Positions 1-8,337 of a stretch of 61,244 bases of DNA are shown here, in pieces (the stretch's first letter is position 1; each line of letters opens with the position of its first letter). The notes below the pieces were generated by a model, which saw nothing but the letters and a program-made list of their open reading frames with translations, was not told the DNA's origin and ran no database searches. The DNA comes from Acidobacteriaceae bacterium (GTDB taxonomy: Bacteria; Acidobacteriota; Terriglobia; Terriglobales; Acidobacteriaceae), in assembly GCA_003156805.1 (NCBI GenBank), contig PMHV01000062.1:7738-68981 (forward strand), given 5' to 3'. The position numbers and the translations under genes are program-made.

Positions 1-5
1 GTAGA

Positions 6-23
6 GACGGGGCTTGCCCCGTC
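6..23. repeat. Short palindrome GACGGGGC-TT-GCCCCGTC
   Basis: A perfect 8-bp inverted repeat with a 2-nt spacer. The same two arms occur again at 6305-6323 with a 3-nt spacer, so this is probably a dispersed REP-like element and not a gene-specific terminator. No T-run follows it. Confidence 0.6.
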
Positions 24-58
24 CGGCTTGGTCCGTCCAACGCTGGCTGAAAATTGTG

Positions 59-982
59 ATGTTCGAAAACAAGACTTCCGAAGAAGAAAACGCGCCGCCG
101 ACAATGGCATCGGCGACGCCTTCTTTCTCCGCGCCCGCGCCTGAACCCTCCGAGCCTGAAATCGGCGCTGCTCAAATCCATAGCCCCGCGCCGCCCGACC
201 TGCTGCGCACCGCCGCCGACCCCCTTCTCACTGAGGATTTGGCCCTATCCCTACTGAAGCGCGCTGACTTGCATCCGGAGATCATGGAGCGGCTTGCCAG
301 GAATGCCAACGCGCTCAAGAGCCGCAAAGTAAGGATTGCCCTGGCGAGCCATCCGCACACACCGCGTCATGTGTCTGTGCCCATGGCACGCCAGTTCTAT
401 ACTTTCGAGCTGATGAAATTTACACTCTCGCCGAGCGTTCCCGCCGACGTAAAAGTTGCCGCCGAAGACGTTCTCATCTCGCGTCTCAACACGGTCACCA
501 TTGGCGAACGCCTAACGCTCGCTCGCCGCGGCTCAGGCAGGGTAGGGGCCGCGCTTCTGCTGGATTTAGAGAGCAGGGATGGAAAAATCAAGGACGACGA
601 AAGAAAAATCGACGCCAATGTCAAAGTAAAAGACGCCGCAACCGTGGCTCGTGAGACCCGAGTCATGCAGACTGCGCTCGACAACTCACGGCTCACCGAA
701 GCCCAAGTCATCAGCGCAGTGCTGCGTCCCGCGGCGACCGCAGCCCTGGTGTATGCGGTGGCGCGGCACCTGAAGTGGTCTTGCCGCAGAGAAATTCGCG
801 TCGCACTACTGCGAACCGAGCATCTCTCGTTGGCCCGCGCCCTCGAATTCAGCCAGGAAATCCCGGCCCCGCTGCTGCAGGAAGCGCTCGCCAGTTCGCG
901 CCTCCCCGACCAGATCAAAGGCCAACTCCTGCACGAGAGTCAGACAAATTCTGCGCTGCGTTCTGCGCTGCGGCACTCCTGA
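59..982 (+). CDS. Hypothetical repeat-type protein
   Basis: Predicted 307-aa cytoplasmic protein. The ATG at 59 is preferred over a TTG at 14, because the upstream stretch lies in the palindrome at 6-23. After an acidic, Pro/Ala-rich N-terminus (about residues 1-65) it is helical and rich in Leu, Ala and Arg. It resembles HEAT-like or DUF2336-like repeats (LARNANALKSRKVRIALASH and later LSLARALEF-type units). No catalytic motif, signal peptide or membrane segment is visible. It stands alone, with no co-directional partner nearby. That it is a real gene is likely from codon structure and length; its function is not recognisable. Confidence 0.6.
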   Translation: MFENKTSEEENAPPTMASATPSFSAPAPEPSEPEIGAAQIHSPAPPDLLRTAADPLLTEDLALSLLKRADLHPEIMERLARNANALKSRKVRIALASHPHTPRHVSVPMARQFYTFELMKFTLSPSVPADVKVAAEDVLISRLNTVTIGERLTLARRGSGRVGAALLLDLESRDGKIKDDERKIDANVKVKDAATVARETRVMQTALDNSRLTEAQVISAVLRPAATAALVYAVARHLKWSCRREIRVALLRTEHLSLARALEFSQEIPAPLLQEALASSRLPDQIKGQLLHESQTNSALRSALRHS

Positions 983-1159
983 AAAATCCCGCTGACACCT
1001 GAACCTCGCTCGCTTCGCTTCGCGGGACTGACGAATGCGTCCGTCCCTAGACTTGCTTGTGCGTCTATCGGAGCGCCCCGAACTCGGCGCATGGTAACTT
1101 TATCCGGACGTATTCTTGCAACCCGGCTCTTGCAACCCGCCGCCGCTGCGGCCCGAGAA

Positions 1160-1633
1160 ATGTCGATGAACAGAATCACCGTAGCAGTTCTTCTTACTCT
1201 CTTTCTCGCAGTGACTTCCTTCGCTGCGAAACAGAAATCTGTCCAGGGCGCCGATCTCCTGTTTCGACTCGAGTCTGATTTCGCCGCGGATGTCGCTCAG
1301 CATGGCCATGATGCCTTTCTCACTCACTTCGCCGAAGATGGCGTCGAAATCGTTGAGGCTGGTGGCATCGATACTAAAGAAGACATGCGCAAGCAACCGG
1401 CGTGGCCGGAAGGCACGACTCTCACCTGGACGCCGGTCAAAGCCGAAATGTCCAAGTCCGGCGATCTCGGCTTCACCTACGGCAATTACGTATTCACCGC
1501 CAAGAATAAAGACGGCAAGCTGGTGGCGAGTTACGGAAAGTACACCTCGATCTGGAAAAAACAGAAAGACGGTCAGTGGAAGGTGCTCGTCGACATGGGA
1601 AACGACAGTCCCGACCCGAAAACAGGGAAGTGA
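1160..1633 (+). CDS. Secreted DUF4440/SnoaL-like (NTF2-fold) protein
   Basis: Predicted 157 aa. The start is placed at ATG 1160 (another ATG follows at 1166) because a good signal peptide begins there: basic MNR followed by a hydrophobic ITVAVLLTLFLAVTSFA core. The mature part has the DUF4440 pattern: a helix ending in FLTHFAEDGVEIV, then strands reading GDLGFTYGNYVFTAKNKDGK and YGKYTSIWKKQKDGQWKVLVDMGN. NTF2-fold proteins of this kind are ligand-binding or catalytic in varied ways, so the substrate cannot be named. It is monocistronic. Confidence 0.75.
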   Translation: MSMNRITVAVLLTLFLAVTSFAAKQKSVQGADLLFRLESDFAADVAQHGHDAFLTHFAEDGVEIVEAGGIDTKEDMRKQPAWPEGTTLTWTPVKAEMSKSGDLGFTYGNYVFTAKNKDGKLVASYGKYTSIWKKQKDGQWKVLVDMGNDSPDPKTGK

Positions 1634-1754
1634 GCGGCGGTTGCGACAGGCAAACAGCAGCTCCTTCCCCTTCGGCAAGCTCAGGGTCAGGATGACAATT
1701 GTTTATTTGGTCACGATGACGCCAAACAGAGGCACTACCCCAGGTCTCAACGGA

Positions 1755-2627
1755 TCAGGCGGCTTTTGCTTGAATGTCCGCCATCAGGCTTACGGTTGTC
1801 GAGACATCGACGCCATACAGTGCCCCGCCACGGACGATAGGACCGCCGATGGCGTCCAACTCCAACTGCCGCCCGGCGGCAACGTCTTTCTGCATGGAAC
1901 TGCGCATAGCCGGCGGCGAGCTTTCGACCACCGACTGAATCCGCGTCGCATCGATCTGCGCGCCGCTCGCGTTCGCGACGGCGCAGGCCTCGGCAATTGC
2001 GGAGCTTAACTTTTGTTTCCACGCAGCGTTCGCAAGTATCTCTCCAGCATTCATGCCCGATGCCGACGTTACCAGCGCGAACGGCCCGAGGAAGCAAAGC
2101 TTACCCCAAAGAAGAGTCTGCTCGTTCGCAATGAATTGGCACGCGAATCCAAGGTTGCCAAGTTGTCCGACGATGGCTCCAAGGAGGGATTCGCCGCTGG
2201 CGGCGAGATTCAACCGAACGACCGGGGAACGCTGGATAAATTGTCCCGGCGCCACCTTCTCCGCTTCGACTGCGATCGTCCCCGGAACCACGCGCTCCGG
2301 TCCAAATCGCTTCCGGAGCACCGCGACGTGATCGACGCCGTTCAGCAAGGGAACCACGCAGCGTGGCGTCACCTGCACAACTTCCAGCGCGGATTGTAGC
2401 TGGTACGTTTTGGTGGCGATCCACAACACGTCAATCGGCTCCGTCAGCGCGCCGACGGCTTTCACTGGCGGCGTGAGTGTGCCCGACGGACGTTCCAGTG
2501 ACAAGTTCGCGGGAAAGGCCGGCAATGTTGCCGGTCGAACCACCACTGTGACGTCTTCACCGAGCGATGACAGCGCCGTGCCAATCAAGCCACCGATTGC
2601 TCCCACTCCCAGAATTGCATGTTTCAT
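1755..2627 (-). CDS. Ketopantoate reductase family protein (PanE/ApbA-like)
   Basis: Predicted 290-aa NADPH-dependent reductase of the 2-dehydropantoate 2-reductase family. The N-terminal Rossmann motif GVGAIGGLIG starts at residue 7. The C-terminal helical domain carries the conserved lysine region LLWGKLCFL and a DVAAGRQLELDAIGG segment matching the family's substrate-binding glutamate stretch. It is convergent with the DUF4440 gene and divergent from mutL, with no pantothenate genes beside it. Many PanE paralogues act on other 2-oxo acids, so true PanE function in coenzyme A synthesis is not assured. Confidence 0.8.
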   Translation of the reverse strand: MKHAILGVGAIGGLIGTALSSLGEDVTVVVRPATLPAFPANLSLERPSGTLTPPVKAVGALTEPIDVLWIATKTYQLQSALEVVQVTPRCVVPLLNGVDHVAVLRKRFGPERVVPGTIAVEAEKVAPGQFIQRSPVVRLNLAASGESLLGAIVGQLGNLGFACQFIANEQTLLWGKLCFLGPFALVTSASGMNAGEILANAAWKQKLSSAIAEACAVANASGAQIDATRIQSVVESSPPAMRSSMQKDVAAGRQLELDAIGGPIVRGGALYGVDVSTTVSLMADIQAKAA

Positions 2628-2765
2628 AGCAACGCCTCCGTCAGCGCCCCGCGCAAACTATACGATACGGTAATTCTTGGATGCGGCAACTGGCTGCATG
2701 GACCCGCCTTTACGCTGTGGCTCCGAATCTGTCACACTGACCATTGACCGCAGTCCGCTAATCTC

Positions 2766-4817
2766 ATGGGCAAGATTCACGTTCTTTCGGAGAGAGTCGC
2801 CAACCAGATCGCTGCCGGCGAGGTGGTGGAGCGTCCTGCGTCGGTGGTGAAAGAATTGCTGGAGAACGCGCTGGACGCTGGTTCTACGCGTATTCGCATC
2901 CAGGTCGAAGCCGGCGGAAAGAAGCTGATCCAGATCACGGACAACGGTTGCGGCATGGTGCACGACGATGCCATGCTGGCCTTCGAGCGTCACGCCACTT
3001 CGAAGATGAGAGACACCGACGACCTGCTAAGCATTTCGACTCTGGGATTTCGCGGCGAGGCGCTCCCCTCGATTGCATCGGTTGCTCGTCTGCATCTGGA
3101 AACTCGCGCCGAAGAGGAAGCCGCCGGCACCGTCCTGGAAATTAACGGAGGCAAGATCATCCGCGTTGAAGAGGCCGGTCTGCCGCTGGGAACTTCGATT
3201 ACGATTCGCGATCTGTTTTTTAATACGCCGGCGCGCAAGAAATTTCTGCGATCGGAAGCGACCGAGCTATCCCACATCGCTTCGCTGGTAACCCACTATG
3301 CGCTGGCGCATCCAGAGAAGCATTTCGAGTTGCACTCTGCGACCAATGCCTTGCTGGTAGCGCCGCCCGTAGCCGGTCATCGCGAACGCGTCTACCAGGT
3401 TTTTGGCCGCGAGACTCTGGACCAGCTGATTCCGTTAGCGGCGGTGCAACCACTGGAGCGCATCGGCCTGCCCCAGCCTCCGCCGTGGCGGCGTAACCCG
3501 GACACTGCCGCGCGCCAGCCGGTTGAAGGAGAGGATGAAAGTTCGAGCGCAGGAGGATCCGCGACCCAGGATTTCGGCGACGTGCGGCTGCATGGATTTG
3601 TTTCGAAGCCTGAAATCCAGAAACTGAATCGTAATTCGATTTATATTTTCGTGAATGGGCGCCTGATACGTGATCGTCTGATTCAACACGGAATTACGGA
3701 GGCCTGCCGCAACATTCTGCCGCCGAACGTATTTCCGATAATACTGCTTTTTATTGAGATGCCCACCGCTGAAGTGGATGTGAATGTGCATCCATCGAAA
3801 ACCGAGGTACGTTTCCGGCAGCAAAGCGTGATCCACGATTTCGTGCGTGAGTCGGTGCGGGCGGCGCTGATGAAGGCTCGGCCGGTGCCGCAGTTCCTGA
3901 CCGAGATCGGCGCGCAACCAAGTGCAACGCCTGGGCTCAGCAGTCCAAGCCTCAGGAATCGTACGTTCACCGATGGAACTGGCGGCAGCGACCCTGGGCG
4001 ACGGGCTGCGTGGCGGGACTTATACGAGCCAGCGTCGGCGGGTGGTTTCGCGCTGCAGGCGCCGTCAGTTCCGGCTTCGACGGCGCGACTGGAATTCGAG
4101 GGAGGAATCGCGGTCGAGGCCAACGCCGCGGTATCGCTGGCACGCGCCCCGGAGGCGATCGCCGACCCGCCAATTCCAGATCACGGCTGTGCTCCGCCGA
4201 TTCCGCAAGAGCCGCAAGCTGCGCCGACGCTCGAGTCCCTTCGAACGCTGCATCCGTTAGGGCAGATCCGAAATTCATTCATCCTGGCTGTCAACGAAGA
4301 CGGCCTCTGGATCATCGATCAACATGTAGCTCACGAGCGGGTACTGTTTGAAAAAATCCTGCGGCAACGCTCAGCCCAGCAGGTGGAGAGCCAGCGCTTG
4401 CTCCTGCCACTGGTCATCGAACTGACCCCGGCGCAGCAAGCTGTCTTCACGGAAATTGCCGAAGAACTGGCGCTCAATGGTTTTGAGGCGGAACCTTTCG
4501 GCGCGCGCAGCGTGGCTGTGAAAATCGCCCCAGCCGGCGTGGACGCGGCGCAGGTCGAGCACATGCTGAATGAAATCTTTGAACAGCTCACACGCGAAGA
4601 CCAAGCCATCAATCTGGAAGCAGTGCGAACCCGCATAGCGGCGTCGATCGCATGCCACGCCGCGATCAAAGTAAATATGCCGCTGGAACAAAACAAAATG
4701 GAATGGCTGCTGGTGGAGCTCGCAAGAACCGAGCATCCCATGACCTGCCCGCACGGCAGGCCGGTGGTGCTGCGCTATTCCATGCAGGATATTCAGAAGG
4801 CTTTCAAGAGGATCTAG
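2766..4817 (+). CDS. mutL: DNA mismatch repair protein MutL
   Basis: Predicted 683 aa. The N-terminal GHKL ATPase is clear: IAAGEVVERPASVVKELLENALDAG near residues 17-41, then DNGCGM and the GFRGEAL loop. A long Pro/Ala/Arg-rich linker (about residues 380-485) joins the dimerisation domain. That domain holds DQHVAHERVLFE, the MutL endonuclease metal motif DQHA(X)2E(X)4E with Ala replaced by Val, together with ACHAAIK and CPHGRP. It is therefore probably a nicking MutL, as in bacteria lacking MutH. mutS is not in the window. The 3' end runs directly into the repeat at 4818. Confidence 0.97.
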   Translation: MGKIHVLSERVANQIAAGEVVERPASVVKELLENALDAGSTRIRIQVEAGGKKLIQITDNGCGMVHDDAMLAFERHATSKMRDTDDLLSISTLGFRGEALPSIASVARLHLETRAEEEAAGTVLEINGGKIIRVEEAGLPLGTSITIRDLFFNTPARKKFLRSEATELSHIASLVTHYALAHPEKHFELHSATNALLVAPPVAGHRERVYQVFGRETLDQLIPLAAVQPLERIGLPQPPPWRRNPDTAARQPVEGEDESSSAGGSATQDFGDVRLHGFVSKPEIQKLNRNSIYIFVNGRLIRDRLIQHGITEACRNILPPNVFPIILLFIEMPTAEVDVNVHPSKTEVRFRQQSVIHDFVRESVRAALMKARPVPQFLTEIGAQPSATPGLSSPSLRNRTFTDGTGGSDPGRRAAWRDLYEPASAGGFALQAPSVPASTARLEFEGGIAVEANAAVSLARAPEAIADPPIPDHGCAPPIPQEPQAAPTLESLRTLHPLGQIRNSFILAVNEDGLWIIDQHVAHERVLFEKILRQRSAQQVESQRLLLPLVIELTPAQQAVFTEIAEELALNGFEAEPFGARSVAVKIAPAGVDAAQVEHMLNEIFEQLTREDQAINLEAVRTRIAASIACHAAIKVNMPLEQNKMEWLLVELARTEHPMTCPHGRPVVLRYSMQDIQKAFKRI

Positions 4818-4894
4818 TTCTCAGTTCTCAGTTGTCAGTTCTCAGTAAAACCGGACGGCACTTTCTGGGAACTGGGAACTGAGAACTGGGAACT
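4818..4894. repeat. Intergenic word-repeat inverted element (AGTTCTC type)
   Basis: The whole mutL-NCS1 gap is built of imperfect direct copies of a roughly 8-10 nt word (AGTTCTC, AGTTGTC) at 4818-4846. These face complementary copies (GGGAACTG, GAGAACTG) at 4866-4894. Folded, the two halves make a long imperfect stem around a GC-rich loop. It begins on the base after the mutL stop codon. It may act as a bidirectional terminator or be a dispersed repeat; there is no long T-run. Confidence 0.7.
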
Positions 4895-4907
4895 CTTCCA
4901 CCGCATT

Positions 4908-6326
4908 ATGAATATGCCGTCATCCGCATCCATCGAATCCAGTCCGCTCTACAACAAAGACCTCGCGCCTGCGGCGGCCGCGCAACGCACCTGGGGCACC
5001 TACAGTTTTGCCGCACTGTGGGTATCGATGTCGGTCAATATTCTGACTTACATGCTGGCCGCCGGCCTGATCCAGGGAGGAATGAACTGGAAACAGGCGG
5101 TGGCGACCGTGTTTATCGGAAACACAATTGTTCTCGTTCCGATGCTGTTGAACTCGCATCCGGGCGCTCGCTACGGAATTCCGTTTCCGGTGCTGGCTCG
5201 GGCTTCGTTCGGAGTGCTGGGCGCGAACTTCGCCGCGGTTTTGCGGGCGCTCGTTGCCTGCGGATGGTTCGGCATCCAGACCTGGATCGGCGGCGAGGCC
5301 ATGAACGTCCTGCTCACGACGCTCGCACCCGCGTGGGGACAAGTCGCGCACAGCACCGCGATCTGCTTCCTGGCGTTCTGGCTGGTCAATCTTCTTGTCA
5401 TTCTCAAAGGCATTGAGTACATAAGATTTCTGCAGGGAATCAGCGCGCCGATTCTGCTGGCCGTCGGACTCCTGCTGCTGGCGTGGGCCTACAAAGCGGC
5501 AGGGGGATTCGGTCCCATGCTGTCGGCGCCATCGCGCTTCGTGAGCTTCTCCGATTTTCTGAAATTTCTCATTCCTGCGCTGAATGGCACCGTCGGTTTC
5601 TGGGCCACGGTATCACTGAACATTCCGGACTTTACCCGCTTCGCGAAAAGTCAACGGCAGCAGGTGATTGGGCAAGCGCTCGGGTTGCCGACAACCATGA
5701 CGCTCTATTCGCTGATTGGAATTCTGGTAACGTCGGCGACGGTGGTGATTTACGGCACTGCGATCTGGAATCCAGTGCAATTGCTCAGCCGCTTTCATTC
5801 GCCGGTGGCGGTGGTGATTTCGCTGCTGGCAATTCTGCTGGCGACGCTGAACGTAAATATTGGGGCTAATGTGGTTTCTCCGGCGAATGATTTTTCTAAT
5901 TTGTGGCCGCGGAAAATCAACTTTCGCACTGGCGGCATCATTACCTGCTTTATGGGAATCGCGCTCATGCCGTGGAAACTGCTGTCCGACTACGGAACAT
6001 TTATTTTTGGATGGCTTGGCGGTTATGCGGCGTTTCTCGGGCCGGTGGCGGGGATTATGATCTGCGACTATTTTGTGATCCGACGGCGTGTGCTGGTGGT
6101 GGACGATCTTTATCTGCGCGGCGGCATCTACGAATATTCGCGCGGCTTCAACTGGCTGGCAGTGTTCGCACTGGCGTTGGGAGCGGGGACGGCGCTGGTG
6201 GGATTGGTCGTTTCTCCGTTGCGGATTTTGTATGCTTATTCGTGGTTCGTGGGATTTGCCGTGTCGTTCGCAGCCTACTATCTGCTGATGAAGGCTCGTG
6301 TGGTGACGGGGCTCCGCCCCGTCTAG
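4908..6326 (+). CDS. NCS1 family permease (nucleobase/hydantoin/allantoin:cation symporter)
   Basis: Predicted 472-aa inner-membrane transporter with about 12 hydrophobic segments. The N-terminal part has the NCS1 hallmarks: TWGTYSFAALWVSMSVN, RYGIPFPVLARASFGVLG and GWFGIQTWIGGEAMN. NCS1 members import cytosine, allantoin, hydantoins, uracil or purines with Na+ or H+. The hydantoinase and allantoin genes downstream suggest a ureide or hydantoin substrate, but specificity cannot be read from sequence alone. The last codons (VTGLRPV) and the approach to the stop are formed by a REP-like palindrome at 6305-6323, so the C-terminus may have been rewritten by the element. Confidence 0.88.
   Translation: MNMPSSASIESSPLYNKDLAPAAAAQRTWGTYSFAALWVSMSVNILTYMLAAGLIQGGMNWKQAVATVFIGNTIVLVPMLLNSHPGARYGIPFPVLARASFGVLGANFAAVLRALVACGWFGIQTWIGGEAMNVLLTTLAPAWGQVAHSTAICFLAFWLVNLLVILKGIEYIRFLQGISAPILLAVGLLLLAWAYKAAGGFGPMLSAPSRFVSFSDFLKFLIPALNGTVGFWATVSLNIPDFTRFAKSQRQQVIGQALGLPTTMTLYSLIGILVTSATVVIYGTAIWNPVQLLSRFHSPVAVVISLLAILLATLNVNIGANVVSPANDFSNLWPRKINFRTGGIITCFMGIALMPWKLLSDYGTFIFGWLGGYAAFLGPVAGIMICDYFVIRRRVLVVDDLYLRGGIYEYSRGFNWLAVFALALGAGTALVGLVVSPLRILYAYSWFVGFAVSFAAYYLLMKARVVTGLRPV
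6305..6323. repeat. Second copy of the GACGGGGC/GCCCCGTC palindrome, inside a CDS end
   Basis: Eight-base perfect arms with a TCC spacer, the same arms as at 6-23. It encodes the last residues of the NCS1 permease and ends immediately before its TAG stop. Confidence 0.65.
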
Positions 6327-6452
6327 GATCATTACCGAACTGTGTCGGAGCGAGAACGGGAAGGCACGGATTTACAGCTTGCGGAAAAAGTCGTTTCTGA
6401 GCGAAAGCCACGACCTCAGCGGCTAAAGCCTTATTCAAAATAGGGTAGTTAC

Positions 6453-6472
6453 CGCAGCGGTGAACCGCTGCG
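6453..6472. repeat. Perfect 8-bp hairpin CGCAGCGG-TGAA-CCGCTGCG
   Basis: A strong GC-rich stem with a TGAA loop in the gap between convergent genes, 19 bases downstream of the palindromic decamer GGCTAAAGCC (6421-6430). Neither side has a T-run. It may be a terminator for the convergent transcripts or part of a dispersed repeat. Confidence 0.5.
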
Positions 6473-6473
6473 C

Positions 6474-6548
6474 CACCCAAAATCAAGTGCAACACCCAAA
6501 ATCAAGTGCGCCACCTAAAATCTAGTGCAACACCAAAATCCGGTGTGA
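6474..6548. repeat. Tandem repeat, about 19-bp unit, four copies
   Basis: Four consecutive copies of CACCCAAAATCAAGTGCAA start at 6474, 6493, 6512 and 6531. The first three are 19 bp with 2-4 changes, the fourth is 18 bp and more diverged. A partial fifth CACC follows. The array overlaps the last 15 codons and stop of the oxidase fragment on the minus strand. Confidence 0.85.
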
Positions 6549-6897
6549 CACCGACTTGTTCCGCAGCCTGTTTAGCCGTGCCACCAACCTCCTGCGGCTT
6601 CTGAATTGGCTGTTCTACGCTTGTTCCATATTTCCGATAGAACTCGTTTTGAAAAAGCTCCTGCGGATCGTAATGCCTTTTCAGGTTGAAGAACTCGTCG
6701 GCTTGAGGATATGCACGATGAAACTGCGCTGTGGTCGGATGCAAGCGGTAAGGCAAGTAGTATCGGCCTCCGGCCTCCAGGGCCGCGTCTACGAGTTCCC
6801 GTGTCATCGTCTGCATTTCGGCGTCTCCAGCCGGGGTGCGTGCCTGACTGAAGAACATTACGAACGCAAGCATGTCCTGATCGGCATAGCGGGTCAT
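6502..6897 (-). pseudogene. C-terminal fragment of an FAD-linked oxidase
   Basis: The open frame encodes 131 aa. The first ~95 match the C-terminal end of FAD-binding (BBE/ALO-like) oxidoreductases, including GGRYYLPYRLHPTTAQFHRA, PQADEFFNLKRHYDPQELF and NEFYRKYG. Full-length members have about 450-500 residues with an N-terminal PP-loop FAD domain. No such domain can be found in the 150 bases upstream. An ATG at 6897 with GGGGAG about 11 nt before it could allow translation, but without the FAD site the product should not be an oxidase. The tail is made of tandem-repeat sequence. Probably a deletion remnant. Confidence 0.7.
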
Positions 6898-7052
6898 TCT
6901 TCTACTCTCCCCGCAAACAATGCTTCTCGCCCACCCTACCGCGCGCCAGCGCTCCGGTCAAGGCGGGCAGTCCCGTTCATATTTCGTTAAGAACGGAGTG
7001 CAGGGCTGATGAGCACTTTGAGTGAAGAGTCCGAAAATTAGAAGCCCAGCAG

Positions 7053-8060
7053 CTAGGAACCGGAAGCCTTCCCGAAAACCGGCAAAACTTTTTTCCTGTA
7101 CGCTTCCAGCGTATCTTCTTCGTCCCCGCACATCAGATAGATATTGAACTGAGTAACTCCCGCGCGAGCGAGCGCGCGAATCTTTTCAATGTGCGCTTCG
7201 GCGGGACCGAGCAGGCAGAAGCGATCGGTCACTTCATCTGAAACGAAGTTCCGGTTGCTGCTGTCGACTTCGCAATGGTGAAGATAATCGTACTGTCCGC
7301 GGTCGCGTATATAAGAGGTTAGAGCCGGCGGAAGTTCCTCGGGCTTGTAGCGCGAAACCAGATCGACGACGTGATTCGATACCAGCGCAGGGAACCAGCG
7401 CACTCGTTCGCGCCCGACCTTCACATCGTCGGAAACCCAGACCGGCGCTGCCGCCATGATCTCGATTTTCCGCGGATCTCGGCCCGCGGCTTCGGCGCCC
7501 TTCTTGACGAATCCGACGCACCACGCGATCAAGTCCGGATCGGCGAACTGCAAGATCACGCCGTCGCCGACTCGGCCGGCGAGCTCGAGAACTTTTGGGC
7601 CGTACCCTGCAACCCAGACGGGAGGAACGCCGCCGTCCGCCCAGGTGAGACGTGCTTTCCCGCCTTCGTAGTCAATCTCGTTGGCGCTGGTGAGATTGCG
7701 AAAATCTTTTATGGATTCTTCCAACTGCGCAACTGTCACGGGTTTTTTTCCCAGCACGCGGCGCGAACTGTCGCCGCGACCGATGCCGAGTTGCATGCGT
7801 CCGCCGGAAATCAGATTCAGGGTTGCGAAGAGGCTTGACGTTACCGTGATGTCGCGCGTCGCCGGATTGGTGACGCAGGTGCCCAGGCGCATCTTCTTAG
7901 TGTTGGTCGCCATGAGCGTGAGCATGGGATACGGTTCGAGCCAGAGAACGTGTGAATCGAAGATCCAGCCATACTCAAAGCCCGACGCCTCGGCCTGGCG
8001 TGTCAGTGCGACGATCCGCTCCACCGGCATGTCGGGCTTGATGGTGATGCCGAACTGCAT
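7053..8060 (-). CDS. LLM-class (luciferase-like) flavin/F420-dependent oxidoreductase
   Basis: Predicted 335-aa TIM-barrel enzyme of the bacterial luciferase-like family. Visible motifs are MQFGITIKPDMPVERIV at the N-terminus, a GRMQLGIGRGDSSRR cofactor-phosphate loop and VWVAGYGPKVLELAGRVGDGVILQ. The overall pattern is close to the F420-dependent CPS_4043-type subgroup, which is often found near dihydropyrimidinases. It is divergent from the dihydropyrimidinase gene across a 277-bp gap, suggesting a shared pathway. Whether it uses FMN or F420, and its substrate, are unknown. The start has a CTCC (GGAG) match just upstream. Confidence 0.85.
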   Translation of the reverse strand: MQFGITIKPDMPVERIVALTRQAEASGFEYGWIFDSHVLWLEPYPMLTLMATNTKKMRLGTCVTNPATRDITVTSSLFATLNLISGGRMQLGIGRGDSSRRVLGKKPVTVAQLEESIKDFRNLTSANEIDYEGGKARLTWADGGVPPVWVAGYGPKVLELAGRVGDGVILQFADPDLIAWCVGFVKKGAEAAGRDPRKIEIMAAAPVWVSDDVKVGRERVRWFPALVSNHVVDLVSRYKPEELPPALTSYIRDRGQYDYLHHCEVDSSNRNFVSDEVTDRFCLLGPAEAHIEKIRALARAGVTQFNIYLMCGDEEDTLEAYRKKVLPVFGKASGS

Positions 8061-8101
8061 GTTGTCTCCTCTGGGTGCAGTAATTGACGCGGACGCAAGC
8101 T

Positions 8102-8246
8102 TTTCACCGCCGAGACGCCGAGGTCGCCGAGAAAAGCCTCAGAGAGTAAACGCGAAAGGAACTGCTGTCAGGCAAATTTTTCCGGGTCACCCCACGAAAT
8201 ACAACAACAAGATTTTCTCCGCGTACTCCGCGTCTCTGCGGTGAAA
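8102..8246. repeat. Long inverted repeat (34-nt arms), MITE/REP-like
   Basis: Left arm 8102-8135 and right arm 8213-8246 are inverted copies matching at 29 of 34 positions, beginning TTTCACCGC and ending GAGAAAA. They are separated by 77 nt of unremarkable sequence. The element fills the divergent gap between the luciferase-like oxidoreductase and the dihydropyrimidinase, so it may influence both promoters. No transposase is present. Confidence 0.8.
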
Positions 8247-8337
8247 GCTCTGGCTCCTCCCTGGCTCGGTGCGGCTACTTAGTTTCGGGAGTTTAGCATA
8301 AAATCTGTGCTTCGCCGCTGGAGGAGAAGAGTGAGCC

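Noticed and set aside
1655-1700. Possible terminator after the DUF4440 gene
   Set aside because: The segment (CCTTCGGCAAGCTCAGGGTCA) has no stable stem with T-run; it looks like a common dispersed sequence.
5613-6332. 239-codon minus-strand frame
   Set aside because: Antisense to the NCS1 permease; composition rich in Arg, His and Gln, as expected for the complement of a membrane-protein gene.
6474-6548. CRISPR array
   Set aside because: The 19-bp units are contiguous with no unique spacers, and no cas genes are nearby; it is a simple tandem repeat.
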